From the NCBI GenBank assembly GCA_050953085.1, contig JBMNLX010000005.1:62001-126000 (forward strand): a stretch of DNA of 64,000 nucleotides. The letters run 5' to 3'. Positions within the stretch are counted from its first letter, which is position 1. Each line of letters opens with the position of its first letter. A model generated the notes under the pieces. It had not been told where the DNA came from. It did not search any database and saw nothing but the letters and a program-made list of their open reading frames with translations. Of the stretch, positions 8,257 through 17,170 are shown piece after piece. The translations under genes and the position numbers were made by a program. Source of the DNA: UBA3946 sp002385755. Its GTDB lineage: Bacteria > Bacillota_I > Bacilli_A > ML615J-28 > CAG-698.

Positions 8257-10539
8257 TTATTTCTCCAAATCCAAAAAATCATAAGGCGAAAGATTTACCA
8301 TTTCAGAATCGTCAAAATCATCGGTCATGACAAACTCATCCTCGGCGTTTATCCGTTCCACGAGTTTGGTTTTCCGTTTCGGCTCGATCCTCTTGACGCC
8401 GTAATACAAAGATTGAATATTGCCGAGCATAAGCAAATATTTTTTTGCTCTCGTGATGCTCGTGTATATCAACTTCCGTTTCAACATTATATAATGCTGA
8501 TTGGAAAACAAAACGATAACGAGATCAAATTCGCTTCCCTGGGCTTTATGAATCGAAATGGCGTAAGCGTGCGCCAAATCCTCCAACTCGTCAAGCGAAT
8601 AATCGACTTTGCCGACGTCAAAAAGCACCGTTACTCCCGCGTATTTGTCGTCTTCCTTTTTCAGCCCGACAACCCGGCCAACATCGCCGTTCATAACGTT
8701 TTTCTCGCTGCGGTTAACGAGTTGTATAACTTTGTCATTGACGCGGAAGACGCGGTTATAATGCTTTATCTCGCCCTCGCGCGCCGGGTTAAACCTTTCT
8801 TGCATCGCGGCGTTAATCGCGTTGATTCCCAGCGGTCCTTTATACATCGGGACAAGAATTTGAATGTCGCGGACCAAATCCATTCCCCGGGAGAGCGCTT
8901 TTTCAACAATCCCGCACGCCGTTTCAATTACCCTCTCGTCCGGGACGCGGAAAAATATTTTATCTCTCACGATATTATGCGGAACCATTCCCTGATTGAC
9001 GGCATGCGCGAGACTAACGATATGGGAGGATTCGGCCTGACGATGGATTTTATCGAGCCTGACCGTGGGAATCTTTTCGGAGAGAATCAAATCCTGAAGG
9101 ACGTCGCCCGGCGATACCGAGGGCAACTGGTCGGCATCGCCTACGAGAATAACGCGGGCGTCGTTTTCCAAGGCGGAAAACAACCGGGAAGCAAGCGTCA
9201 CGTCAACCATCGAAAACTCATCAACAATCGCGATTTTCGCATCGACAGGATTATTAGGACCGTGACGATAGAAAGAGCCGCCCTCGTAGCCTAAATATTT
9301 ATGAATGGTAACCGCGCCATGACCGGTGAGATCCCTTAGCCTTTTCGCCGCTTTCCCGGTCGGAGCCAACAGGGCGATTTTCCCCTTGATATCCGCTTCA
9401 GGAAGCAAGAGTTCAAAACTGTCGATAATCGCTTTTATAATCGTCGATTTGCCCGTTCCCGGTCCGCCGGTAATGATCACAAAAGATTCCGCGAGCGCCG
9501 TCGTTATCGCTTCTTTCTGTTTTTCCGTATACTTGATATTATTCTTTTTCATGACTTCGTTTAAAGTCATGATAATATCGTTATTATTATAATCGTTTTT
9601 CGTCTCGCGATTAAAAAATTGCCTCACTTTTTCTGCCAGGATCGTCTCCGCGCGATATAAAGTTATTTCGTAAACGTCGCCGCTTTTTTCGTCATAATGG
9701 ATTTTTTTTGTTTCGGCCAAAAATCGAAGAATCCGCTTGAGATCGTCAAAAGTATATGATTGACGTAAGTCCGCGGATATTTTCTGATAAAGCTCTTTGT
9801 CGTTTATATACACGTCGCCGCTGGCAAAAAAATGAGAATTGATTACATACCTAATCAAAGCGCGGATGCGAATCTCGTTGTCGGCGGATATTCCCATCGC
9901 CATCGCGATTTTGTCGGCGCGCTTGAAACCGAATCCTTCCGCCAAATCGATTAACGAATACGGGTTTTCCCTAATCCTCTCCGCCGCATCAAACCCGAGC
10001 TTTTTGATTAAGTTTAAACTGGCGCGCATCGTAAGGCCAAAATTCAATAAATCAACCAGCGCCCGGCGATTGCTCTCGTGCCTCACGATATTTTCATAAA
10101 CCGTCGCCTTTTGTTTTGCGTTCATACCGGGCACTTTGTCCAAAACGGAACGGTCTTTCTCAATCAAATTAAGACATTCGGGACCCAGGGTTTGATAGAT
10201 TTTAGTCGCCGTGACTTTGCCGATGCCGGGAAAAAGATCGCTTGATAAAAAGGCGATGACGCCGCCTAAAGTACGCTCGGTAAGCCGCTCGAATTTATCC
10301 GCCTTGAATTGCAGACCGTAGCGATTCGTGATGAATTCGCCGGTAAAAACGAATTCCTCCCCAAAAATCGGTTTCCGGTCGACGTAACACAACACCGTCA
10401 GCGTTCTCGAAAGCAGCTTATCGCGCAAATGCGCCATTTTAATATCCTGGGTGTTAATGTTTAAAGAAATAATCGCGTAATAATTTTCTTCGTTATAATA
10501 AATGACGTTATTGACCGTTCCCGTGATTTTTGTTTCCAT
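8257..10539 (-). CDS. recD2: ATP-dependent DNA helicase RecD2
   Basis: RecD2 is a 5'-3' DNA helicase of the RecD/TraA superfamily 1 that acts outside RecBCD in replication-fork maintenance and repair. The 760-residue protein has an N-terminal OB-like region, a helix-hairpin-helix segment (FPGIGKVTATKIYQTLG) and a Walker A ITGGPGTGKST at about residue 355. A Walker B-type AIVDEFSMVD, VGDADQLPSV and the late AISIHKAQGSEFD motif follow. It lies 13 bases downstream of mnmA, as in Bacillus (trmU-yrrC, minus the TPR gene). Length and motifs are intact. Confidence 0.95.
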   Translation of the reverse strand: METKITGTVNNVIYYNEENYYAIISLNINTQDIKMAHLRDKLLSRTLTVLCYVDRKPIFGEEFVFTGEFITNRYGLQFKADKFERLTERTLGGVIAFLSSDLFPGIGKVTATKIYQTLGPECLNLIEKDRSVLDKVPGMNAKQKATVYENIVRHESNRRALVDLLNFGLTMRASLNLIKKLGFDAAERIRENPYSLIDLAEGFGFKRADKIAMAMGISADNEIRIRALIRYVINSHFFASGDVYINDKELYQKISADLRQSYTFDDLKRILRFLAETKKIHYDEKSGDVYEITLYRAETILAEKVRQFFNRETKNDYNNNDIIMTLNEVMKKNNIKYTEKQKEAITTALAESFVIITGGPGTGKSTIIKAIIDSFELLLPEADIKGKIALLAPTGKAAKRLRDLTGHGAVTIHKYLGYEGGSFYRHGPNNPVDAKIAIVDEFSMVDVTLASRLFSALENDARVILVGDADQLPSVSPGDVLQDLILSEKIPTVRLDKIHRQAESSHIVSLAHAVNQGMVPHNIVRDKIFFRVPDERVIETACGIVEKALSRGMDLVRDIQILVPMYKGPLGINAINAAMQERFNPAREGEIKHYNRVFRVNDKVIQLVNRSEKNVMNGDVGRVVGLKKEDDKYAGVTVLFDVGKVDYSLDELEDLAHAYAISIHKAQGSEFDLVIVLFSNQHYIMLKRKLIYTSITRAKKYLLMLGNIQSLYYGVKRIEPKRKTKLVERINAEDEFVMTDDFDDSEMVNLSPYDFLDLEK

Positions 10540-10552
10540 ACTGCCCCCGCTC

Positions 10553-11677
10553 TTAATATTGTCGCCGCTCGTCGTTCATGTAGACTTCTTCAATCGTGCC
10601 TCCCCCCAACACTTCGTCTCCTAAATAAAACACGGCCGCTTGTCCCGGCGTGACCGACTTGGCTTTTCCGGGGTAGAACACTTCCAGTTTATTGTTTTCG
10701 ATTTTTCGCGCCGTCGCTTCTATATCCTTGCTGCGATAGCGAAACTTAACCGTGCAACATATTTCCGAAAATTCCGGGCCGAGCCAGTTGACATCATTGA
10801 TTATCGCCCGGTTCGAATACAAATACTCATGATTGGAACCGCGGCCGACAATAAGCGCGTTTCGAGCCGCGTCCTTCCCCAAAACATACCACGGTTCGCC
10901 GGCGCCGCCCAACCCTAAACCGTGACGCTGGCCGATCGTATAATACATTGTTCCCTCGTGACGTCCGACTTTCGCGCCGTCAAGCGTTTCGATATCGCCG
11001 GGTTGCGCCGGAAGATAATTTTTCAAAAACTCCCGAAATTTTCTTTCGCCTATAAAACAGACGCCGGTAGAATCCTTCTTTGTCGCGACCGATTCAAGAT
11101 TGTGTTCGGCCGCGATCGCCCGAACCTCATATTTATGCAATCCGCCAATCGGAAACAAAGTTTTTCTCAACTGTTCCTTGGTTAACTGACAGAGAAAATA
11201 ACTTTGATCCTTGTTCGCGTCAACGCCCCTCAGAAGTTTTACCTCGGGATGATGCGCGACGCGGGCGTAATGCCCCATGGCGATATAATCCGCTCCCATG
11301 TTTTCAGCCGCTTCTAAAAAAGACTTGAATTTGATTTCGCTGTTGCAGACGATGTCGGGATTGGGGGTGCGGTTTCTTTTGTATTCCTCTAAAAAATGAA
11401 CGAATACTTTCGACCAGTACTCCTCAACAAAATCAATCCTGCGCAGTTTGATGTTCAGTTTCTCGGCGACTTTCATGGCGTCGATGTAATCGGCTTCCTG
11501 CGGGCATACTTCGTCATAAATATGCGGGTTGCCGAGAATGTCCCTGTTAAGCGAGGAATCCCAATTGCGCATAAAAACGCCTTCAACTTCATAACCCTGT
11601 CGCAGGAGAAGAATGGCCGCGACCGCGCTGTCGACTCCTCCCGACAATCCCAAAATAACTTTCTTTTTTTTATTCAT
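10553..11677 (-). CDS. mnmA: tRNA-specific 2-thiouridylase MnmA
   Basis: MnmA adds the 2-thio group to wobble uridine 34 of Lys, Glu and Gln tRNAs, taking sulfur from a cysteine desulfurase relay. The 374-residue protein has the PP-loop GLSGGVDSAVAA near the N-terminus. The two catalytic cysteines lie in NPDIVCNSEIKF and STGVCFIGERKF, and the C-terminal beta-barrel contains YTIGQRHGLGLGG. I chose the ATG at 11677 behind GGGTGAT; a GTG at 11686 is possible. It follows uvrB closely and precedes recD2. Confidence 0.96.
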   Translation of the reverse strand: MNKKKKVILGLSGGVDSAVAAILLLRQGYEVEGVFMRNWDSSLNRDILGNPHIYDEVCPQEADYIDAMKVAEKLNIKLRRIDFVEEYWSKVFVHFLEEYKRNRTPNPDIVCNSEIKFKSFLEAAENMGADYIAMGHYARVAHHPEVKLLRGVDANKDQSYFLCQLTKEQLRKTLFPIGGLHKYEVRAIAAEHNLESVATKKDSTGVCFIGERKFREFLKNYLPAQPGDIETLDGAKVGRHEGTMYYTIGQRHGLGLGGAGEPWYVLGKDAARNALIVGRGSNHEYLYSNRAIINDVNWLGPEFSEICCTVKFRYRSKDIEATARKIENNKLEVFYPGKAKSVTPGQAAVFYLGDEVLGGGTIEEVYMNDERRQY

Positions 11678-11689
11678 ATTTATCACCCA

Positions 11690-13663
11690 TTATTCGGTTC
11701 TCAGCTCAAAAATAATATCCCGCAAAACCATCGCTTGTTCAAAATCGAGTTTTTTCGCTGCTTCTTTCATTTGTTTCTCAAGACTTGCGATTAACTGTTT
11801 TCTCTCAAGAGAACTCATCTTCCCTATGTTATCCAAATCAACCGACTGTTTTTCTTCCTCTACTTCTTTGGTAATTATTAAACTATCGGTAATATGCTTA
11901 TAAACTGTCTTGGGTATTATTTTGTTTTCCTGATTATATTTTTCCTGGATTGAGCGGCGGCGATAAGTCTCGACAATCGCCCTTTCCATCGAGCCGGTTA
12001 CATTATCCGCATACATGATAACTTTCCCGTTAACGTTTCGCGCCGCCCGGCCGATAATTTGGATTAACGATGTTTCGCTGCGCAAAAACCCTTCTTTATC
12101 GGCGTCAAGAATCGCGATTAACGAAACTTCGGGTATATCGAGCCCCTCGCGCAGCAAATTAATACCCACCAGGACGTCATATTTGCCTTGCCTTAGGTTT
12201 CTTATTATCTCCATTCTTTCCAACGATTTAATTTCCGAATGCAAATACGCGACCTTTATTTCCAGCTCTTCAAGGTACTTTGTTAAGTCCTCGCTCATTT
12301 TGATCGTCAGCGTAAGAACCATGACCCGTTCGTTAGCTTTTACCCGCTGGTGGATTTCCCTGATTAAATCGTCGATTTGCCCTTCGGTCGGGCGAACTTC
12401 GATTTGCGGGTCAAGAAGCCCCGTCGGCCTGATTATTTGCTCGACGATCACACCGCTGCGCGAGCGCTCGTACTCGCCCGGCGTGGCGCTGACATAGATT
12501 ATTTTATCGAGTTTTTGATAGAATTCATCAAATGTTAAGGGCCGGTTGTCCAGCGCCGAAGGCAGGCGAAACCCGTATTCGACCAAGGCCATCTTCCGAG
12601 CGCGGTCGCCGTTGTACATTCCTCTAACTTGGGGCAGGGTAACGTGTGATTCATCGATAATAATCAGAAAATCATCTCCGAAAAAATCAAGCAACGTATA
12701 CGGAGTTTCCCCCTCGGCCCGCAAACTGATATGGCGGGAATAATTCTCGATTCCCGGACAAAAACCAATCTCCTCAAGCATCTCGATATCGTATTCGGTG
12801 CGTTGTTTTATTCTTTGCGCTTCGAGCAGTTTGTTTTCGCTTTCAAAATATTTGACTCGATCTTCAAGTTCAAGTTTAATTCGCCTAATCGCTTCCTTCA
12901 TTTTATCTTCGTCAACGGCGAATAGCGTGGCGGGGAAAACATTAAGAATCGTTTTTTCGTATAAGGTCTTGCCGGTTACGGTATCGTATTCCTTAATTTT
13001 TTCAATTTCGTCGTCAAAGAATTCAATACGGTAAGCGCGTTCTTGAACGTTGGCGGGAATAATATCCAAATATTCGCCTTTTACTCGGAATGAACCTCTT
13101 TTAAAATCATATTCACTGCGCTCGTATTGCATTTTGATAAGTTTTTCAAGCAATTCGCCCCGATCCACGATATCGCCGACCCGCAGGGTGAGCATTTTTT
13201 CTTTATAATCTTCCGGGGCGCCGATTCCGTAAATACAGGACACGCTGGCAACGACGATAACATCGTCGCGCTCCATCAGAGAGCTGACGGCGCTGTGACG
13301 CATCTGATCGATGTCGTCGTTAATACTCGCGTCCTTTTCAATATATAAATCCCTTTTGACTACATATGCCTCCGGTTGATAGTAGTCATAATAAGAAATA
13401 AAATATTCCACGCGATTTTGCGGAAAAAAACTCTTAAGTTCGCTGTAAAGCTGCCCGGCCAACGTCTTGTTATGAGCCAAGACAAGCGTTTTTTTGCCGG
13501 TTTCTTTGATAACGTTCGCGATCGTGAAAGTCTTGCCGGTACCGGTCGCTCCTAATAAAATTTGCTCTTTAACCCCGTTATTCAGATTGTCAATCAGTTG
13601 CTTTATCGCCCGGGGCTGGTCGCCCATCGGCGCGAAATTGCTACGCAGCTTAAAATTACTCAT
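11690..13663 (-). CDS. uvrB: Excinuclease ABC subunit B
   Basis: UvrB is the damage-verification helicase of nucleotide excision repair; it is loaded by UvrA and recruits UvrC. The 657-residue protein has Walker A LLGATGTGKTFT and the beta-hairpin region with SYYDYYQPEAYV. It also has the helicase motifs DESHVTLPQ and IGRAARN, and a C-terminal UVR domain (LEKQMKEAAKKLDFEQA). uvrA is not in this window, although it usually neighbours uvrB; here uvrB leads mnmA and recD2. Confidence 0.97.
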   Translation of the reverse strand: MSNFKLRSNFAPMGDQPRAIKQLIDNLNNGVKEQILLGATGTGKTFTIANVIKETGKKTLVLAHNKTLAGQLYSELKSFFPQNRVEYFISYYDYYQPEAYVVKRDLYIEKDASINDDIDQMRHSAVSSLMERDDVIVVASVSCIYGIGAPEDYKEKMLTLRVGDIVDRGELLEKLIKMQYERSEYDFKRGSFRVKGEYLDIIPANVQERAYRIEFFDDEIEKIKEYDTVTGKTLYEKTILNVFPATLFAVDEDKMKEAIRRIKLELEDRVKYFESENKLLEAQRIKQRTEYDIEMLEEIGFCPGIENYSRHISLRAEGETPYTLLDFFGDDFLIIIDESHVTLPQVRGMYNGDRARKMALVEYGFRLPSALDNRPLTFDEFYQKLDKIIYVSATPGEYERSRSGVIVEQIIRPTGLLDPQIEVRPTEGQIDDLIREIHQRVKANERVMVLTLTIKMSEDLTKYLEELEIKVAYLHSEIKSLERMEIIRNLRQGKYDVLVGINLLREGLDIPEVSLIAILDADKEGFLRSETSLIQIIGRAARNVNGKVIMYADNVTGSMERAIVETYRRRSIQEKYNQENKIIPKTVYKHITDSLIITKEVEEEKQSVDLDNIGKMSSLERKQLIASLEKQMKEAAKKLDFEQAMVLRDIIFELRTE

Positions 13664-13784
13664 ATACTATCGTCGCGGAAAATATCTCGCTTTTCCCGCT
13701 GAAATCTCCTTTCGGTATTTGAATTTTCTATATTTATATTATAACCGTTTCGCTTGTTATTTGCAATCGCGATATAAACTCGGT

Positions 13785-13811
13785 AAAAAAAATCTCCGGT
13801 AACCGGAGACT
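13785..13811 (-). terminator. Terminator of the 814-residue lipoprotein gene
   Basis: TCTCCGG (13793-13799), loop TAA, CCGGAGA (13803-13809); on the minus strand eight T's follow. It starts directly at the stop codon of the gene at 13815-16259. Confidence 0.8.
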
Positions 13812-13814
13812 TTT

Positions 13815-16259
13815 TTACTTGTATTTTAACGCTTTTTCCACGCGGGCGATTTGAATATCCAAATATCTCAGATAATCGGCCGCTTGGAAATCGTCGGTGC
13901 GGATATCGTATTGAAGCTCGCTCAAGACGGAATAAGTAATCTTCGCGACATTATTGCTTCCGGAAAGCTCGGTCCGAATCGGTTGGAAATATGTCGTGAT
14001 CGCGTTTTTAATTTCCGTCGTCAAACTCTTGTCGTTTTCGTTTTCCAGGTAAGTTTTAATCTTTTCCAGGGTTGGCAATACTTTTTCCTCATCGCCGTCT
14101 TTCCACTTCGGTATCTCGAAAGACTTCGTGTTTACATAAACATGATAACCGCGCGACGTGACGAGGTATTGATACCCGTCTTCGCTGTCTTTGCCATACA
14201 AATACGGCGTCTCCGAATCGGGGTCCGCTAACCATATGGCGCGAACGACAGCGTCAAACTCGTCCCCGTACAGGCCGTTTTTAAACGTACCCAAGTCCTG
14301 GAACCGAATGACGAGACCCGCCGTCTTGAATTTTGACAATTCAACGCCCTTATAAACATAACTCAACCCTTCGAAAACCGGCTGGTCCTCGGTTGTTTGC
14401 GGGCGGCCGGGTAGGAAACGCGGCGCCTTTTTATAGGCGTCAACAAGGTCTTTCATTTTTTTCTCATAGGAACCCGGTTCTTCTTCCAAATAATCAATTA
14501 TTTGCCCGTATAATTCTTCCGCGAGTTCTCTTTGCTTGTCCGACCATTTTTCCGGATTCAAGGAGGTTTCGGACCGGTCCTGAATAGAAATTAATAACTG
14601 GATCCCGGAGACGTTATAAAACTTGTCGACTTGTTTATTCATTTGGTCCAAGTAGAATTGCCACAATTCGTCGTCTTCGTTGATCTCGCTGACATCGCCG
14701 ACGGATGAGGAGTAATCCTTTTTAATATCTTGGAACAAGTAATAGAGCCGCAATTCCTCATCGTTATTTACCGAATAAAAGTCGCGCAAGAAATTTTTCC
14801 AACCGTATTTCTTCGGGTAACCGTGATCGGCATACATATTGTCATTGAAAGATTTTTTCTCGTCGGCGACATCGTCGACTATTACCGACCATTTTTCTTC
14901 GTCCAACGCCTTCTTGGCATTGACGTCATAGATCTTATTAAGATTTTTGTTATAAATGTAGCGCAGGTATTCCAATTCGGACGCGGCGACGCTTATGCCG
15001 TAATTATAATTCATCCGGGCGAACAAATCGTCAGCCGAGATTTCGTATCCGTCAAGTTCCGCGACCAGTTTGCCGTGGCCCTTTTTGGCTTGTTTGTAAT
15101 CGATAAAAGACTTTACCTGCGCCTCATATTTGGCGTCAAGTTCCCTGTCATAGATGATAAAACCTTTTTCCATGCGCAGCTCGGCAAATGTCGAGGAAAC
15201 ATAAGTGTTGGTCAATTCCGACTCTATTAATTTTTCTTTTATCTCAGCTTTTACCTCTTCCAATTCCGGCTGTTCTTCGCCGATCTTTAAAACGAAGACA
15301 TGACGGCTTCCGCTCTTATAGGCCAACGCCTGTTTGGTATACCAGAAATCGCCCTCCGGGTATGAGGACATCTGTTTGTCCATCATATCGCGAATTTCAA
15401 TCTGGTAAGCGGTAATTTCTTTATGGGTATAATGAAGAATATCGATTTTGTCGAGATCAAATACAATCTGCCCGTCAACAAGGTTATACTCGATTCCTTG
15501 CCTTAACGTCAATGTCTGGTTCGGGTATTCCTCGACAAAACGGGAATTGTTCATGTTATATAAATCAATGAACGCTTTTACGATTTCTTGTTCCGTTAGC
15601 GGCGTCGAATCGCTTATCCGACTCCATTCGCCCGCCTGGGAGATTTTAATGTCATGTTGTTTTAAAGCGTCTTGATATTGTTTTATTGATTCAAAATCGA
15701 TGATAATCGCGTAATAGTTCTTTTGATAATTATTCTTATAATATGTTTCGTAATCGTTTTCGGAAAAGTCTTCCTCTTCGTATTTCGCTTCTAATTTTTC
15801 CCGGGAGTATTTTTCCTTTGCGGCGATTAACCGGTAATAATCCAAAACATCCTGCTCGGATACGAGCCCGTAATTGATAAAAAGATCCTCCAAATATTCG
15901 GTCCTTTTGTCCGCGATCTCATCCTCGGTCAAATCGTCAGTGCCATCGGGGAAAATATCGTTCATTAGTTTTTCCTCGGCGACAGACTCGGTTATCGAGT
16001 CCCAATAACTGACTCCGTCTTTTTTCATGTTTTTCATTAAATACTCGTCGGCCAAATCAAGCAATATATTAATCCCGACTTGTTTTTTTAGTTTATCATA
16101 CATCCGCTGGTTATATACCATGTAAGTAAATTCCCCGTCGACGGCTTCCAAATATACGGCATCGGGATCGGAGATGGTCGGCATCTTTCTTCCGCCGGCA
16201 CAACCGGATATAACAAATAAACTAATGAAAATCAACATTGACAACAGTATTTTCTTCAT
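13815..16259 (-). CDS. Large lipoprotein with SurA/PrsA-like parvulin folds (paralogue A)
   Basis: An 814-residue lipoprotein (lipobox ISGC, Cys20) that aligns over its whole length with the protein at 17171-19852. The second half has the outline of a parvulin isomerase domain: GIQLLISI, then LGTFKNG, then a closing SRGYHVYVN. The first half has an analogous HVFVLKIGEEQPELEEVKAEI stretch like the C-terminal part of PrsA. I infer a membrane-anchored extracytoplasmic chaperone or isomerase with two degenerate parvulin-like halves; catalytic activity cannot be judged. AAGGAG precedes the ATG. Parvulin foldases are usually about 300 residues, so the size is unusual. Confidence 0.7.
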   Translation of the reverse strand: MKKILLSMLIFISLFVISGCAGGRKMPTISDPDAVYLEAVDGEFTYMVYNQRMYDKLKKQVGINILLDLADEYLMKNMKKDGVSYWDSITESVAEEKLMNDIFPDGTDDLTEDEIADKRTEYLEDLFINYGLVSEQDVLDYYRLIAAKEKYSREKLEAKYEEEDFSENDYETYYKNNYQKNYYAIIIDFESIKQYQDALKQHDIKISQAGEWSRISDSTPLTEQEIVKAFIDLYNMNNSRFVEEYPNQTLTLRQGIEYNLVDGQIVFDLDKIDILHYTHKEITAYQIEIRDMMDKQMSSYPEGDFWYTKQALAYKSGSRHVFVLKIGEEQPELEEVKAEIKEKLIESELTNTYVSSTFAELRMEKGFIIYDRELDAKYEAQVKSFIDYKQAKKGHGKLVAELDGYEISADDLFARMNYNYGISVAASELEYLRYIYNKNLNKIYDVNAKKALDEEKWSVIVDDVADEKKSFNDNMYADHGYPKKYGWKNFLRDFYSVNNDEELRLYYLFQDIKKDYSSSVGDVSEINEDDELWQFYLDQMNKQVDKFYNVSGIQLLISIQDRSETSLNPEKWSDKQRELAEELYGQIIDYLEEEPGSYEKKMKDLVDAYKKAPRFLPGRPQTTEDQPVFEGLSYVYKGVELSKFKTAGLVIRFQDLGTFKNGLYGDEFDAVVRAIWLADPDSETPYLYGKDSEDGYQYLVTSRGYHVYVNTKSFEIPKWKDGDEEKVLPTLEKIKTYLENENDKSLTTEIKNAITTYFQPIRTELSGSNNVAKITYSVLSELQYDIRTDDFQAADYLRYLDIQIARVEKALKYK

Positions 16260-16285
16260 TTGTCTTAACTCCTTTAATCATGATT

Positions 16286-17062
16286 TTATATCTGATATAG
16301 TTTCAACGCCCGGAATTGTTCGGCTAAAGCAATCTCGCCGCCATATACTTTTTTAATCTCCGGAATTATTTGCGTTTCTAGAATTTCCGCGCTGTTGCAT
16401 TCAAGACTGATATGAGCTAATATCACTATTTTATGCCTGTCGTTAAGAACGGCTTGTAAAATTTGTTGGCATATCTGATTGGACATATGGCCGTTCGGCG
16501 ACAAAATTCTTTCTTTCAGGACCCAAGGCCTATCGCTTTCAAGAAGCATTTCAATATCATGATTGCATTCGAAAATCAACGCGTCCACGTTCTTTATAAG
16601 TTCGATATATTTTAGCGGGAAAAAACCGGTGTCGGTAACATAAGCTAGTCTTTTCCCCTCGCTTATAAACACATAACCAAAATTATTCGCGCTGTCATGC
16701 GAGAGTTGAAGCGTCAACACATCCAAATCACCGATCTTGTAACGCGTGTCGGCTTCTAAAAATTTCACCTTTACCCGCGGCAGGCTTCCCCTGACCCGAT
16801 AATCCAAGTGTTCGAACGACCGCTTGTTGATATAAAGATCGGCTTTTGTTCTCTTCAATACCGTCGGCAGGAAGCTGACGTGATCATAATGCTCATGCGT
16901 AATAATGACCGCGGATATTTCCGATAAGTTAATATTTTGTTCTTCGACCCTTTTTTGCGCGGATGGAAAGGAGATGCCGGCGTCAAGCAACACTTTTGTT
17001 TTATTTGTCTCGATATAAGTCATGTTTCCCCTTGAGCCGCTTCCGATAACACAAAACTTCAT
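16286..17062 (-). CDS. walJ: MBL-fold metallohydrolase WalJ/YycJ
   Basis: A 258-residue metallo-beta-lactamase-fold protein. It shows the N-terminal GSGSRGNMTYI, the zinc motif THEHYDH, a later DTGFFPLKY, FECNHD and an AHISLECN region. These match the YycJ/WalJ family, which in Bacillus sits in the walRK operon and is linked to coordination of DNA replication and wall synthesis. Here walRK is absent from the neighbourhood and the gene lies between two parvulin-like lipoprotein genes. GAGG precedes the ATG by four bases. The exact substrate is unknown; the family is proposed to act as an exonuclease. Confidence 0.85.
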   Translation of the reverse strand: MKFCVIGSGSRGNMTYIETNKTKVLLDAGISFPSAQKRVEEQNINLSEISAVIITHEHYDHVSFLPTVLKRTKADLYINKRSFEHLDYRVRGSLPRVKVKFLEADTRYKIGDLDVLTLQLSHDSANNFGYVFISEGKRLAYVTDTGFFPLKYIELIKNVDALIFECNHDIEMLLESDRPWVLKERILSPNGHMSNQICQQILQAVLNDRHKIVILAHISLECNSAEILETQIIPEIKKVYGGEIALAEQFRALKLYQI

Positions 17063-17143
17063 ACTGCCTCGAAAAATTCTCCTTTCACTATTATATAAAT
17101 TTTACCGGTGTTTTTCAAGTAATTTTAATAATTCCATGAGAAG

Positions 17144-17170
17144 AAAAACCTTGAGTTTCCCCAAGGTTTT
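17144..17170 (-). terminator. Terminator of the 893-residue lipoprotein gene
   Basis: AAAACCTTG and CAAGGTTTT arms (about 17145-17153 and 17162-17170) with T-run on the minus strand. It starts at the stop codon. Confidence 0.75.

Noticed and set aside
8413..9294. A 293-codon open frame on the plus strand opposite recD2
   Set aside because: It is entirely antisense to a full-length, motif-rich helicase gene, has no recognisable domain and no ribosome-binding site; the same holds for long antisense frames opposite alr (41152-41784) and the ATPase (51757-52467).
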